In this document: positions 17,484 to 26,593 of the stretch, in pieces
Layout of the letters: every line of letters starts with the position of its first letter
Position numbering within the stretch: position 1 is the first letter of the stretch
Assembly (NCBI RefSeq): GCF_014207095.1
Contig: NZ_JACHBG010000007.1
Span: 287,935-351,934, forward strand
Direction: 5' to 3'
DNA from: Martinezella lusitana
GTDB lineage: Bacteria > Pseudomonadota > Alphaproteobacteria > Rhizobiales > Rhizobiaceae
DNA: 64,000 bases
Position numbers and translations under genes: made by a program
The notes under the pieces: model-generated
The model's input: the letters and a program-made list of their open reading frames with translations, nothing else
Database searches by the model: none
Told to the model about the DNA's origin: nothing

Positions 17484-20400
17484 TCAATAGCGCGCTTGCA
17501 GGAGCAGCCGGAAGAGATGGGCACGGTTTTCAGCGCCGAAGCTGCCATTATAGTCAAACGCAAGCGAAACCTGCTGACTGAGCGCAATGTCGAACCCAGC
17601 ATCGGCCACCAGCGAATCCCTGTCGACGACCGTTCCGCTCTCGGCAAAGATATCCCCGCCCGCAAAAGCCATGCGCGACGTGATGTCCAGACCGCCGAAT
17701 GCGTGCCGCCAGCCGAGCGAGCCGTAGAGCGTGGCAGGCATGTCCGCGATAGTCACGTCCTCTTCCGCGCGTGCGCCAAACGTTGCGAAGGTGATCGCGG
17801 ACTGATCGGCCTTGCCACTCAAAGCAGCAGCACCGCCGCTCTCCGAAAATGAGCTGGTTCGCACGTCGGTAAAGGTGATGTTCGCGAAGGGCTCGAGCCG
17901 GTCATCGCCCATCGAGATCTCATAGGCCAGTTCGCCGAAGACCTGTGCCGTATAGGCATGGTAGTTCGACCGCAATGCGTCGGAAAAGGCGGCGAAATCT
18001 ACATTGCGCAGGGTCGAGACGGATTGCAGGCTGTAGGTTCCGCCAAGCCGCAGGGCGAGCGGCCCCCATTGTCTACCCGCGTAAATGCCGAGATTGTAAT
18101 TATCGGCATCAGCATGGGCGGAAACGCCGGATTGATCAAAGCGGCTATGTCCATAGCCGGCAAGCGCACCGATCCGCCAGTCGGAGTCATAAAGCGTCGT
18201 GTCGAAACCGAACAGCACGCCGCCTGCGTTGCCCCTGCCATTGTCGGAAGACGACCAACCGCCATAGGGCGCGCCCCAAAATGCGGCAAGGCCGTTGACC
18301 GGATCGGCGAGAATGCCCTCAATCGCCTTTTGCGGCTCGGTTCTCTGGCGCTGATCGGCATTGGCATAGGCAAGGCCTGGATCACTGGCGAGCCGCGGCT
18401 GTTTGGTGCCGCCGACTACACCACCCTGTATGCTGCGCAGGCGATCGATCGCAGCATCGCGTACGAAGCGGCCATTGTCGAAAGCGGTCGCGGCAAGCGA
18501 AATATGAATGTCGCCAGCCAGCTGCTTCAGTGCCCCGGTGGCCTCGTCCATGCTTAGCAATGCGACGGCACCGTAGAGAGGGTTTGATGCTCCCAGGCTC
18601 TCGATGCCATATGCCGCCGAGCGTTGGTTTGCATTCAAGCCTGCCGCGGCAAAGGACGTGCTGTTGCGCTCCAGTGTGAGATCGATCGAGCCACTCGAAT
18701 ATCCAAGGACGGGACTGACGAAGGCGTAGTTCGACTGCACGGCGCTGAAACTGCCTGAGATGCCGCCGGCAGCCGACAGAATGGTGTAGTTGGTCGACGC
18801 CTTCAGACCGCCGCCAACCAGGGAAAGCGTTCCGCCGTTCAGATTGACCGCTCCAGTGACGTCAACCCGGCCGGTTGCGCCGCCATTGCTCTGGACAAGG
18901 AGCGTCGAGCCGCTTTGTGTTGTCAGATCGCCATTGACCTTCAGCGTGCCGATGCCGCTGTTGCCGGGTGACAGCGTCGCTCCCGCTCCAACAACGGTCG
19001 AACCGACGGTGCCTGTTCCGCCGAGTAGACCATAGCCGCTGAGGCTGATGGAGCCGCCAAGTGTTCCGTCGACGATGAGGTTGCCGCCCGAAACGGAGGT
19101 CACCCCAGAAAAGGCGCTGGAGTTGCCTGTCAGGGTCACGGTGCCGGAGGCGACAAAGAGCGAGCCGTTGCCGTCTATTGCTGCGCCGAGCGTCTGGGGA
19201 GCGCCACCGAAATTAAAGACGAGAGAACCATTGCCGCCACCGAAATGGATGGCATCAACATCAAGCTTTGCCGCACCGGTGGCCGTCTGACCAAGGGCCG
19301 CGCCGATATTCACCGAGGCGGTCGAGCCGGCCTGGGCGGCGATCGTCAGGCTTGGTGTCGAAAGCGCAGAGCCCCCGCTCAAAGTGAGGCTGGCATTGCC
19401 GGCATTTCCGATCGTCAGTCCGTTGCTTGCCGACAATTTCGACCGGTCGCCAGTCACGGTAACTGCGCCGTTGCTGCCCGCCACATTGCCGATGGTGGCG
19501 GTCGCCGTATTGACCGAGCCTCCCTGGATGACATCCAGTGCGCCACTGCCGGCATTGCCGACGATCAGATTGCCATGGTTGCTCCAGGCAGAGCCTGTTC
19601 CCGTTACCGTCGCCGAGCCGGTCGAGCCGGCCCGCGTGCCCAGGCTGGCGTTCTGGCTCGTGAGCGTACCCTGCGACGATACCGCAAGGCTTCCCGTGCC
19701 ACCGCTTGCGCTGCCGGCATTAAGATCGCCATTGATCGCCCAATGGCTTCCTGCGCCGCTGACGAGCGCCTGGCCACTACCGCCTGCGCCGGTGCCAAGC
19801 GATGCGTTGCCCGAAGAAAGGCCACCGCCCGCCAGCACCTTCACGGATCCGGCTCCGGCAACACCATCCTGCAGCTCGCCGCTCATGTCGAAATGGCTGC
19901 CATTGCCGACGACAACCAGCGCGCCGTTGGAGCCGCCTTTCGCGCCGAGCGTTGTCGTGGCGGAACTGGCGCTTGCCGAGCCCGATGCCGTAAAGGAGCC
20001 GGTTCCTTCGTTGCCGATCGTCAAATCGGCATTGATGTCCCAATGCGAACCCGCCCCGTCGACTGTAACGGCGCCGGCCGAGTTTCGCCCATCGGCGATG
20101 GAGGCAGAGCTGCTCCTGACCGCGCCACCTGTGCTGATGTTGAGTGTGGCGTTTGCGCCAGAGCTGTCCGCATCCGCCTGATCGCCGCCGACAAGCAATG
20201 AGCTGGTGTCCCAAAGCGACCCCGCGCCGCCGACGGTAACCGTGCCGTTGGCGAAACGACCGATCAGGGCGGAGTTGCTAGACACGTTTGCCCCGGAATA
20301 GACAGCGAGTGCGCCTGCCGCGGTCGAACCCACAGTCAATAGTCCGGAGGTCGTCCATTGCGAGCCAAGGCCGGAAACCGTTGCGGAGCTGGTGCCCGAT

Positions 20401-21185
20401 CCGTTTCCTGCGCCGATTGTTGCGTTGTCATTCGAAACGGTCGCGCCCGTGGATATGGCGATTGTCCCAGTGCCGTCGCGACCGACGATCAGATCACCGT
20501 TGATCAGCCAGTCAGTGCCTGAACCGGAAGCCGACACGGAGCCTGAGCTGCCGGTGCCATATCCAAGCGTCGCATCGCCTGTGTTTGTGGTAGCGCCATC
20601 CGTCAGAACGAAGGAGGCTTGTCCGTCATAGCCGATGAATAATGGTTGGCCGCCGGAGAGCGTGAAAGACGATTGGCCGCTGACCTTGACGCTGCCGGTG
20701 CTTCCGGCGGACGAGCCGATATAAACGGGTCCACCGCCGATATATTGGCCGCCAGCGCTGATCGCGAATGTTCCGGCACCTCGGTCGCCAACCAATAGTG
20801 TCCCGCTGTTACGCCAGTTTGCCGCCCCACCGGTGAGGTCGAAGACGCCCGATGAGCCGGCATTCGAACCGATTGCGGCGGATGAGCTTTGAAGCGTGCC
20901 GAGGTCGGTCAGAGATCCATCGGCATTGAGGCCGACGGTGAGGTCGCCCGTCGATGCTGAATTGCCAGGGGTGATTTCTGCTGGAAATGTTCCGCCGTCG
21001 ACCACCACCGAGTTGACGGGAGCGGGAAGGGATGCGGGCGACCAGTTGGCCGCATTGTTCCAATTGCTGTCGACCGCACCCGTCCACGAAAAGGGTGCGC
21101 CAATGGCAGCTGCCGAGGTGAGGCCGGTCGAGAGTGGGACCAGAAAGGTCGAGATGCGCAGGGCGGCGCGGACAGCAGCCAGCAT
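17484..21185 (-). CDS. Type V autotransporter with tandem beta-repeat passenger
   Basis: The 1233-aa protein has an N-terminal signal region (LTSAAAIGA), a long Gly/Ser/Thr-rich passenger, and a C-terminal 12-stranded barrel of about 280 residues ending LFRLLLQARY with the terminal aromatic needed for BAM insertion. Between roughly residues 90 and 620 there are about ten copies of a 45-50-residue unit built on the pattern GAGSHWxxxGDLxVGxxGTG. This predicts a long beta-solenoid displayed on the surface. No protease or lipase motif is visible, so an adhesin or structural role is most likely. The start has AGGA 10 nt upstream. Confidence 0.88.
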   Translation of the reverse strand: MLAAVRAALRISTFLVPLSTGLTSAAAIGAPFSWTGAVDSNWNNAANWSPASLPAPVNSVVVDGGTFPAEITPGNSASTGDLTVGLNADGSLTDLGTLQSSSAAIGSNAGSSGVFDLTGGAANWRNSGTLLVGDRGAGTFAISAGGQYIGGGPVYIGSSAGSTGSVKVSGQSSFTLSGGQPLFIGYDGQASFVLTDGATTNTGDATLGYGTGSSGSVSASGSGTDWLINGDLIVGRDGTGTIAISTGATVSNDNATIGAGNGSGTSSATVSGLGSQWTTSGLLTVGSTAAGALAVYSGANVSSNSALIGRFANGTVTVGGAGSLWDTSSLLVGGDQADADSSGANATLNISTGGAVRSSSASIADGRNSAGAVTVDGAGSHWDINADLTIGNEGTGSFTASGSASASSATTTLGAKGGSNGALVVVGNGSHFDMSGELQDGVAGAGSVKVLAGGGLSSGNASLGTGAGGSGQALVSGAGSHWAINGDLNAGSASGGTGSLAVSSQGTLTSQNASLGTRAGSTGSATVTGTGSAWSNHGNLIVGNAGSGALDVIQGGSVNTATATIGNVAGSNGAVTVTGDRSKLSASNGLTIGNAGNASLTLSGGSALSTPSLTIAAQAGSTASVNIGAALGQTATGAAKLDVDAIHFGGGNGSLVFNFGGAPQTLGAAIDGNGSLFVASGTVTLTGNSSAFSGVTSVSGGNLIVDGTLGGSISLSGYGLLGGTGTVGSTVVGAGATLSPGNSGIGTLKVNGDLTTQSGSTLLVQSNGGATGRVDVTGAVNLNGGTLSLVGGGLKASTNYTILSAAGGISGSFSAVQSNYAFVSPVLGYSSGSIDLTLERNSTSFAAAGLNANQRSAAYGIESLGASNPLYGAVALLSMDEATGALKQLAGDIHISLAATAFDNGRFVRDAAIDRLRSIQGGVVGGTKQPRLASDPGLAYANADQRQRTEPQKAIEGILADPVNGLAAFWGAPYGGWSSSDNGRGNAGGVLFGFDTTLYDSDWRIGALAGYGHSRFDQSGVSAHADADNYNLGIYAGRQWGPLALRLGGTYSLQSVSTLRNVDFAAFSDALRSNYHAYTAQVFGELAYEISMGDDRLEPFANITFTDVRTSSFSESGGAAALSGKADQSAITFATFGARAEEDVTIADMPATLYGSLGWRHAFGGLDITSRMAFAGGDIFAESGTVVDRDSLVADAGFDIALSQQVSLAFDYNGSFGAENRAHLFRLLLQARY

Positions 21186-21393
21186 TTGGAAAGCTTCCTA
21201 CAACGTGATGTTGCACAGCTGTAGAAACGACATTATGGTTAAGGCTTCGTAAATTTGGCGCCTATTTGCTGCTCTGGCCGCTAGCTGGCGGATCGTCTGT
21301 CCCTCTCCACTATCGCCCTTACGGATATGAGATCGGCTCTGCCAGGATCGAGACAGCCAGCGGGAAACTCCACCGGTCTGCCGAGTACCTTCT

Positions 21394-22470
21394 TCAGTTC
21401 CTGCGGCCCCCGATTCGACGACCGGTTACTCCCTCGAAAAGGTGCAGTTTCCCGGTATCGGGCTGAAGTGAAATCGTGTCGCCGGCACGAGACCCGATGC
21501 GCTCGCGCAAAGCCAGGACGATATTATCGGAGCCGATACTTGCGACGATCAAGGTCTCCGCACCTGTGGGTTCGACCACCACGACTTCGGCATCGATCCC
21601 GCCTTCGCTGACTGCGATATTCTCCGGCCGGATGCCATAGACCACCTCTGCTCCGCGAGTGACATCGATCCCCTGCGGAAGCGGCAAGCGAGCACCGCCA
21701 TCGGCGATGAATTCGAGAGGGCCGTCTGCGCTGATCTTACCGCGGATGAGGTTCATGCCGGGAGATCCGATGAAACCGGCGACGAACAGGTTTGCCGGCC
21801 GATCATAGAGCTCGAGAGGCGAGCCGATCTGCTCGACATAGCCGTCGCGCATGACGACGATCCGGTCGGCCATGGTCATCGCCTCGATCTGGTCATGCGT
21901 GACATATATGGTGGTCGTGCGCAGGCGCTGGTGCAATTGCTTGATTTCAGAGCGCATCTGCACGCGCAGCTTTGCATCCAGATTGGAGAGCGGCTCATCG
22001 AACAGGAAGACTTGCGGCTGGCGCACGATCGCGCGGCCCATGGCGACACGCTGGCGTTGGCCGCCGGACAGATTGCGCGGGTAGCGGTCGAGCAGGCTTT
22101 CCAGACCTAGGATCTGGGCGGCATCACGCACCCGGCGCTCTATCTCGTCCTTCGGCGCCTTTGCCAGCCGTAGCGAAAAGCCCATATTCGCCTCGACGGT
22201 CATATGGGGATAAAGCGCATAGGATTGAAACACCATGGCGATGTCTCGGCTCTTTGGCTCGACATCGTTGACCACGCGGCCGCCGATCGCGACATCGCCG
22301 CCGCTGATCTCCTCAAGGCCGGCGATCATGCGAAGAAGCGTCGACTTTCCGCAGCCGGAAGGACCGACGAGAATGACGAATTCGCCGTCGGCTATATCGA
22401 TATCCACGCCGTGTAGAACTTCGAAATGACCGTAGCTCTTGCGGACATTCGCCACGTTTACAGATGCCAT
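21394..22470 (-). CDS. Sugar ABC transporter ATPase (UgpC/MalK type)
   Basis: The 358-aa protein has Walker A GPSGCGKS, Q-loop FQSYALYPHM, signature LSGGQRQRV, Walker B VFLFDEPLSNLDAKLR, His switch VTHDQ and a C-terminal TOBE/MOI domain with GIRPENI. ATG 22470 has GGAGAA upstream. It is the last gene of locus B and should energise the permease pair at 24819-26593. ATPases of this class are often shared between systems, which matters because locus C at 36-41 kb has none. Confidence 0.93.
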   Translation of the reverse strand: MASVNVANVRKSYGHFEVLHGVDIDIADGEFVILVGPSGCGKSTLLRMIAGLEEISGGDVAIGGRVVNDVEPKSRDIAMVFQSYALYPHMTVEANMGFSLRLAKAPKDEIERRVRDAAQILGLESLLDRYPRNLSGGQRQRVAMGRAIVRQPQVFLFDEPLSNLDAKLRVQMRSEIKQLHQRLRTTTIYVTHDQIEAMTMADRIVVMRDGYVEQIGSPLELYDRPANLFVAGFIGSPGMNLIRGKISADGPLEFIADGGARLPLPQGIDVTRGAEVVYGIRPENIAVSEGGIDAEVVVVEPTGAETLIVASIGSDNIVLALRERIGSRAGDTISLQPDTGKLHLFEGVTGRRIGGRRN

Positions 22471-22557
22471 GATGTTCTCCAATTGGTAGAAACGCGAGTT
22501 GCTTGATCGTCAGCGCCGCTGCGGATTGTCCAGGCCGGCTAAGGGACCAAGGCGACC

Positions 22558-23856
22558 TCAAACGATTGTTGCTGCGGAATAGGGTGCCAAGGCCGAATCG
22601 ATCGAGGCGATGCACAGATCGCGCGCTCGAGATGAAATCTTCCCGGCGACAACAGCCGGATAAAGCCGGCCGAGATATTGGCTGATGAATGTCTCGGGGA
22701 TGTCATCAACGAAACGGTTCAGGAGGCTATCGACAGCCGCCATCGCCCGCTCGTGCGGCCAGTAATAGCGAATGCGGTCGCTATAGCTGAAATGTCGCTG
22801 CAGTCGCCGCTCCTCGGCCGAGCCATGGTAATGCGAGTCCCAGTTGGCTGGATTTTGCATCATCACCGCCTCCATGGTCGCATAAAGCGAATTAGGGACG
22901 GCATCGCCGTCGAGCTTCGATACAATGGCATCGAGGCCGTAGAGCGCCTCGCGCAAGGCAAATGTCAGACCGGGACCAACTTTGAGGATGGCGAACCCGC
23001 CATCCACGAGAGCCGAAAGTGCTTCGGCCGGCTGATAATCCGTGGAATGCGCCTCGAAGAGCAGGCCAGGCATTTCACGCAGTGCGCCGATCAGAGATCG
23101 CGCCCGATCCGGCTGGTAGATGGCGACATCGGCGTTGCTGAACTCGACGCCGGGCTGCACGACAATCCCGACGACACGCTCCAGCGCCGCCTCGGTACCG
23201 GCTTTCGCGAAGGCTTCGCGATGCACCGCAAGCGTATTGATCGCCGCCTTGGGTGTTGTGACGTCCAGCTCATCAAGAGCGTGGGTGGCGCCTCCCGGCG
23301 GTGGGACTTCCGTGCCGATAATATAGACGGGCGGCCGCCGGCCACTGCGTCGAGCGGTCCCTTCCGCGACTGTCGCCAGTCTCGCGGCCCGCGCGGCAGT
23401 TACTTCATCCGCGAGAGCGACGGGCTCGCCGGCGCAGCCCATCGAGGCGTCGAGGTGAATCTTCTCAAAACCCGCCTCAACATAGGCCGCTATCATCGCC
23501 TCGGCCTTTGCCATTGCTTCCTCGGCGGGCAACTTCTTCCAAGGGTTAGGCCCGAGATGGTCGCCGCCAAGGATGATGCGATCGCCGGGGAAGCCCACCA
23601 CTGAGGCGATGTCCTCGACGAACTGCCGGAAATCGCGCGGCGTCATCCCCGTATAACCGCCTTCCTGATTGACCTGATTGCAGGTCGCTTCGATCAGGAC
23701 GATGGCCCCCTCTGACACCCCGCGCCTGAGCGCCGCCTCGATGACCAGTGGATGTGCGGAGCACACGGATGTAATCCCGCGCGGCAGTGAATCGACGCGG
23801 TCTCCGAGAAGCTTTCTCAGCGCAGCCTCGCGATTGTTTTCGATGGCAGCGTTCAT
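22558..23856 (-). CDS. kbaZ: Tagatose-bisphosphate aldolase subunit KbaZ/GatZ type
   Basis: The 432-aa protein has the KbaZ/GatZ length and hallmarks: GITSVCSAHPLVIEAAL, IEATCNQVNQEGGYTGMTP, GGDHLGPNPWKKLPAEEAM, HLDASMGCAGEP and IGTEVPPPGGA. In enterobacteria this subunit supports the catalytic class II aldolase (KbaY/GatY) that splits tagatose-1,6-bisphosphate. No KbaY/GatY gene is in the window, so the protein either works with a partner elsewhere or has its own activity. It is coupled to the upstream SIS gene by a 4-nt overlap. Confidence 0.88.
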   Translation of the reverse strand: MNAAIENNREAALRKLLGDRVDSLPRGITSVCSAHPLVIEAALRRGVSEGAIVLIEATCNQVNQEGGYTGMTPRDFRQFVEDIASVVGFPGDRIILGGDHLGPNPWKKLPAEEAMAKAEAMIAAYVEAGFEKIHLDASMGCAGEPVALADEVTAARAARLATVAEGTARRSGRRPPVYIIGTEVPPPGGATHALDELDVTTPKAAINTLAVHREAFAKAGTEAALERVVGIVVQPGVEFSNADVAIYQPDRARSLIGALREMPGLLFEAHSTDYQPAEALSALVDGGFAILKVGPGLTFALREALYGLDAIVSKLDGDAVPNSLYATMEAVMMQNPANWDSHYHGSAEERRLQRHFSYSDRIRYYWPHERAMAAVDSLLNRFVDDIPETFISQYLGRLYPAVVAGKISSRARDLCIASIDSALAPYSAATIV

Positions 23857-24806
23857 CCTAGCATCACGACCTTGGTCAGGTGTCGGGGTGATACGGTATC
23901 GACACCCTTTGACTGTGCTGCGCGCTCACCGAGGATCTGCAGGGCAGGTAGCAGGCAGAGGCCGGCAAGTGCCGGATCGCAATCGACAGGCAGTTCCAGA
24001 TCGCCCGGACCACCGAAGCCGATGACTGTCGCCCCCTTCTGTCGCAACTCGTCGACCAGCAGCGCTTCAGCATCCTTCTGGTCGGCGCTGTAGAGCATGA
24101 TGACAGCCGTGTTTTCATCGACGAGGCTGATCGGCCCGTGACGATATTCGAGCGGATGGAAGCCCTGCGTCATGCTCTGGCTCATCTCCATCAGTTTCAA
24201 TGCACCTTCGAGAGCAATGCCGTAGAGCGAGCCGCTGCCAAGGAAGACGAAATGCGAGCGCCCCGCGATGATGCCGGGTAGGGCCTTGTCGAGCTGGTCG
24301 GCAAGCAGGCGTGCGGACCGGATGATAGAGGGTGAAATCTCCATTCCGACCATCTGCATGCCCAACAACAGCATAAGGCTTGCCGAGACCGTCATGACGA
24401 TCCCCTCGTCGCTATGGGTCGGGGCTTCGATGAGCCTATCGCAATTCTTGGCAAGCGAACTATCCGGCTCGACCGTGATGGCGGTGACGAAGACTCCCGC
24501 CTTGCGGCTTGCCTTCGCCGCGGCCACGGTTTCTGTGGTTTCGCCGCTACGTGAAAGGGCAACCAGATGGGCCTTTTGCCAGCGCGGCCAGAAGGCGCTC
24601 GGGCGGTTCAACCACTCCGCACCGGGTACGGCGATCGCCGGATAGCCGGCGCGATTGGCATAGGTCGCAAGCGACAAGGCGAGATTGTAGGATGTGCCGC
24701 AGCCCAGAAAAACCGTCAATTCGGCATCGTGCGGGGCGGAGATTGATCCGATTGCCTTTTCCCAGAAAGGGAATTGTTCGAAGATCACCTTTTCGGTCGT
24801 ATTCAT
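23853..24806 (-). CDS. SIS-domain sugar isomerase/deaminase (AgaS-like)
   Basis: The 317-aa protein contains two sugar-isomerase domains, with FLGCGTSYNLALS and LSRSGETTETV in the first and FLGSGSLYGIALEGALKLMEM plus FHPLEYRHGPISLV in the second. It resembles AgaS (galactosamine-6-phosphate deaminase/isomerase) and the isomerase half of GlmS, without the glutaminase domain. With the KbaZ-like protein and the BadF kinase in the same operon, it likely converts an amino-sugar phosphate to a ketose phosphate. It lies 12 nt after the permease gene. Confidence 0.85.
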   Translation of the reverse strand: MNTTEKVIFEQFPFWEKAIGSISAPHDAELTVFLGCGTSYNLALSLATYANRAGYPAIAVPGAEWLNRPSAFWPRWQKAHLVALSRSGETTETVAAAKASRKAGVFVTAITVEPDSSLAKNCDRLIEAPTHSDEGIVMTVSASLMLLLGMQMVGMEISPSIIRSARLLADQLDKALPGIIAGRSHFVFLGSGSLYGIALEGALKLMEMSQSMTQGFHPLEYRHGPISLVDENTAVIMLYSADQKDAEALLVDELRQKGATVIGFGGPGDLELPVDCDPALAGLCLLPALQILGERAAQSKGVDTVSPRHLTKVVMLG

Positions 24807-24818
24807 GCTAGCTCCGAT

Positions 24819-25676
24819 TTACTTGACCGATCCGGCCAGCAGACCGCTGACGAGGTATCGATTGAGAAAGATGACGACCAGGGCGGGAATGACGATGGCA
24901 ACTGCGCCACTTGCCGTGATCAGCCCGTAGTCGATGAAGTTCTTGGTGACGAATTCCGGGATCAGCACCGTCAAAGGCTTCGTCGCCTGTGGTGAGAAGA
25001 TGAGCGGGACGAGATACTGCCCCCACGCGCCAAGAAAGGTCAGGATCGCCGCTGCCGTAAGCCCCGGACCGGCAAGCGGCAGCACGATGTTGAAGAAGAT
25101 GTAGAGCCTGCCGGCACCGTCGAGCTGGGCTGCCTCTTCAAGCGCGATCGGCAGCGCTTCGAAGACGCTGCGCAGCAACCACAGCGATAGAGGCAGATAG
25201 GCCGAGACATAGATCAGCGCCACGCCGACATAGGTATCGACGAGATGAAGGCTGATCATGATCCGGTAAAGCGGGATCAGCACCGCATATCCAGGAATTG
25301 CGAGGGTCGCGACAACGGCGCCGAACAGAAAGCCCCGGCCGGGGAAACGGATTCGCGTAAAGGCGTAGGCACCGAGCGCCGAGATGGCGACGCAAAGCAG
25401 CGTGGCTGCAACCGAAGTCACGATGCTGTTGATGAGCGCGGCACGAAATTGCGACCAGACCTGAACCCCGCCAATTCGGGCGATATCGATGCCGAACAGA
25501 CGCGAGAAGTGATCGAGGGTGAAGTGCTGCGGGAAGAAATGGATCGGGCGTGCCGAGAAATCTTCGGTTGGCGTCACCGAGCTTGCAAGCGTCCAGTAAA
25601 TCGGGCCGAGCGACCAGATCAGAAGAACGGCGACGCCGACCCAGATCAGCAAACGATATGAAAGGCTCTGTTTCAT
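24819..25676 (-). CDS. Sugar ABC transporter permease (MalG/UgpE type)
   Basis: The 285-aa protein has six membrane segments, with the EAA loop ALEEAAQLDGAGRLYIFFNI before the fifth helix. It belongs to the MalG branch of carbohydrate permeases and pairs with the permease encoded immediately upstream (1-nt overlap, TGATG). It carries the locus B sugar into the cell. Confidence 0.92.
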   Translation of the reverse strand: MKQSLSYRLLIWVGVAVLLIWSLGPIYWTLASSVTPTEDFSARPIHFFPQHFTLDHFSRLFGIDIARIGGVQVWSQFRAALINSIVTSVAATLLCVAISALGAYAFTRIRFPGRGFLFGAVVATLAIPGYAVLIPLYRIMISLHLVDTYVGVALIYVSAYLPLSLWLLRSVFEALPIALEEAAQLDGAGRLYIFFNIVLPLAGPGLTAAAILTFLGAWGQYLVPLIFSPQATKPLTVLIPEFVTKNFIDYGLITASGAVAIVIPALVVIFLNRYLVSGLLAGSVK

Positions 25677-26593
25677 CAGTCAAACCGGGTGTTGCGATAG
25701 ACGCGCAGGACATAGACGAGCGAAACCAGCAGCGAGACCAGCGTGATCACGAGTGAAAGCGCCATGCCATAGGAGAAGCGTAGATTCTGGAACGTCTCGA
25801 GGTAGATCTGCACGAGAACCGGCCGTGTTTCGAGACTGGAGCCCGCTAGAACCCAAGCTTCGTCGAAGAGGTTGAATGCATTGACGGTCGCGTTGGTCAT
25901 GGCAACGGCGATGGCGCTGCGCACCAGCGGGAGGGTGACCAGAGCGAACATCTGGCTTCGGGTGGCGCCGTCGATGCGTGCCGCTTCGTAGAGATGAGCG
26001 GGAATGCTCTGCATGGCGGCAAGGACGATGACGACAGTCAGAGGCATCATGCGCCAGACATGCACGACAGTCACCGCGATGATGGCGCTTGTTCGATCGT
26101 TGAACCAGACATGGTTTTCAAAGGGGAGGCCGACCGCTGAGAGAACGCCGTTTAGCAATCCGGCACCGGGTTGATAGATCCACAGCCAGATCACCGCATT
26201 GACGACACCGGGCAGCGCCCAAGGCAGAACGACGGCCGCGAGCAGCCATTGCCGGCCGACCTTGACTTGGTTGATCAGGGCTGCGGCAAGCACGCCGAAG
26301 ACCGTTTCCGCGACGACCGCAAGGACGACATAGAAAAGCGTATTGATCCAGGTCGTCGCCAGCTGTCCGTCCGAGAACATGCGCGTGTAGTTGTCGAGGC
26401 CGACAAAGGGCGTTCCCGCCTGCATCGGATTGATCCTGTGGAGGCTGTCCCACACGGTTCTTCCGATCGGATAGAAGACAAGGGCGGCCATCGTGATCAG
26501 GATCGGGGAAACAAGCAGTATCCCGAGCGTGGTGTCGGCTTTTACGCCGGCACCACGTTTAGTCCTGCCACCGGCAGACATTGTTAGCGTCAT
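25676..26593 (-). CDS. Sugar ABC transporter permease (MalF/UgpA type)
   Basis: The 305-aa protein has a short cytoplasmic N-terminus and six membrane helices, with the EAA loop LYEAARIDGATRSQMFALVTLP. The ATG at 26593 overlaps the stop of the binding-protein gene by 4 nt; an in-frame ATG at 26581 is possible. It is the partner of the permease at 24819-25676. Confidence 0.92.
   Translation of the reverse strand: MTLTMSAGGRTKRGAGVKADTTLGILLVSPILITMAALVFYPIGRTVWDSLHRINPMQAGTPFVGLDNYTRMFSDGQLATTWINTLFYVVLAVVAETVFGVLAAALINQVKVGRQWLLAAVVLPWALPGVVNAVIWLWIYQPGAGLLNGVLSAVGLPFENHVWFNDRTSAIIAVTVVHVWRMMPLTVVIVLAAMQSIPAHLYEAARIDGATRSQMFALVTLPLVRSAIAVAMTNATVNAFNLFDEAWVLAGSSLETRPVLVQIYLETFQNLRFSYGMALSLVITLVSLLVSLVYVLRVYRNTRFD

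Noticed and set aside
19245..20201. Plus-strand open frame (318 codons) opposite the autotransporter
   Set aside because: It arises from the repetitive Gly/Ser/Ala codons of the autotransporter read in antisense.
19400..20900. Repeat periodicity that might suggest a CRISPR array
   Set aside because: The repeats are diverged, about 140-150 bp apart and in frame with a protein-coding repeat. There are no short identical repeats with unique spacers.
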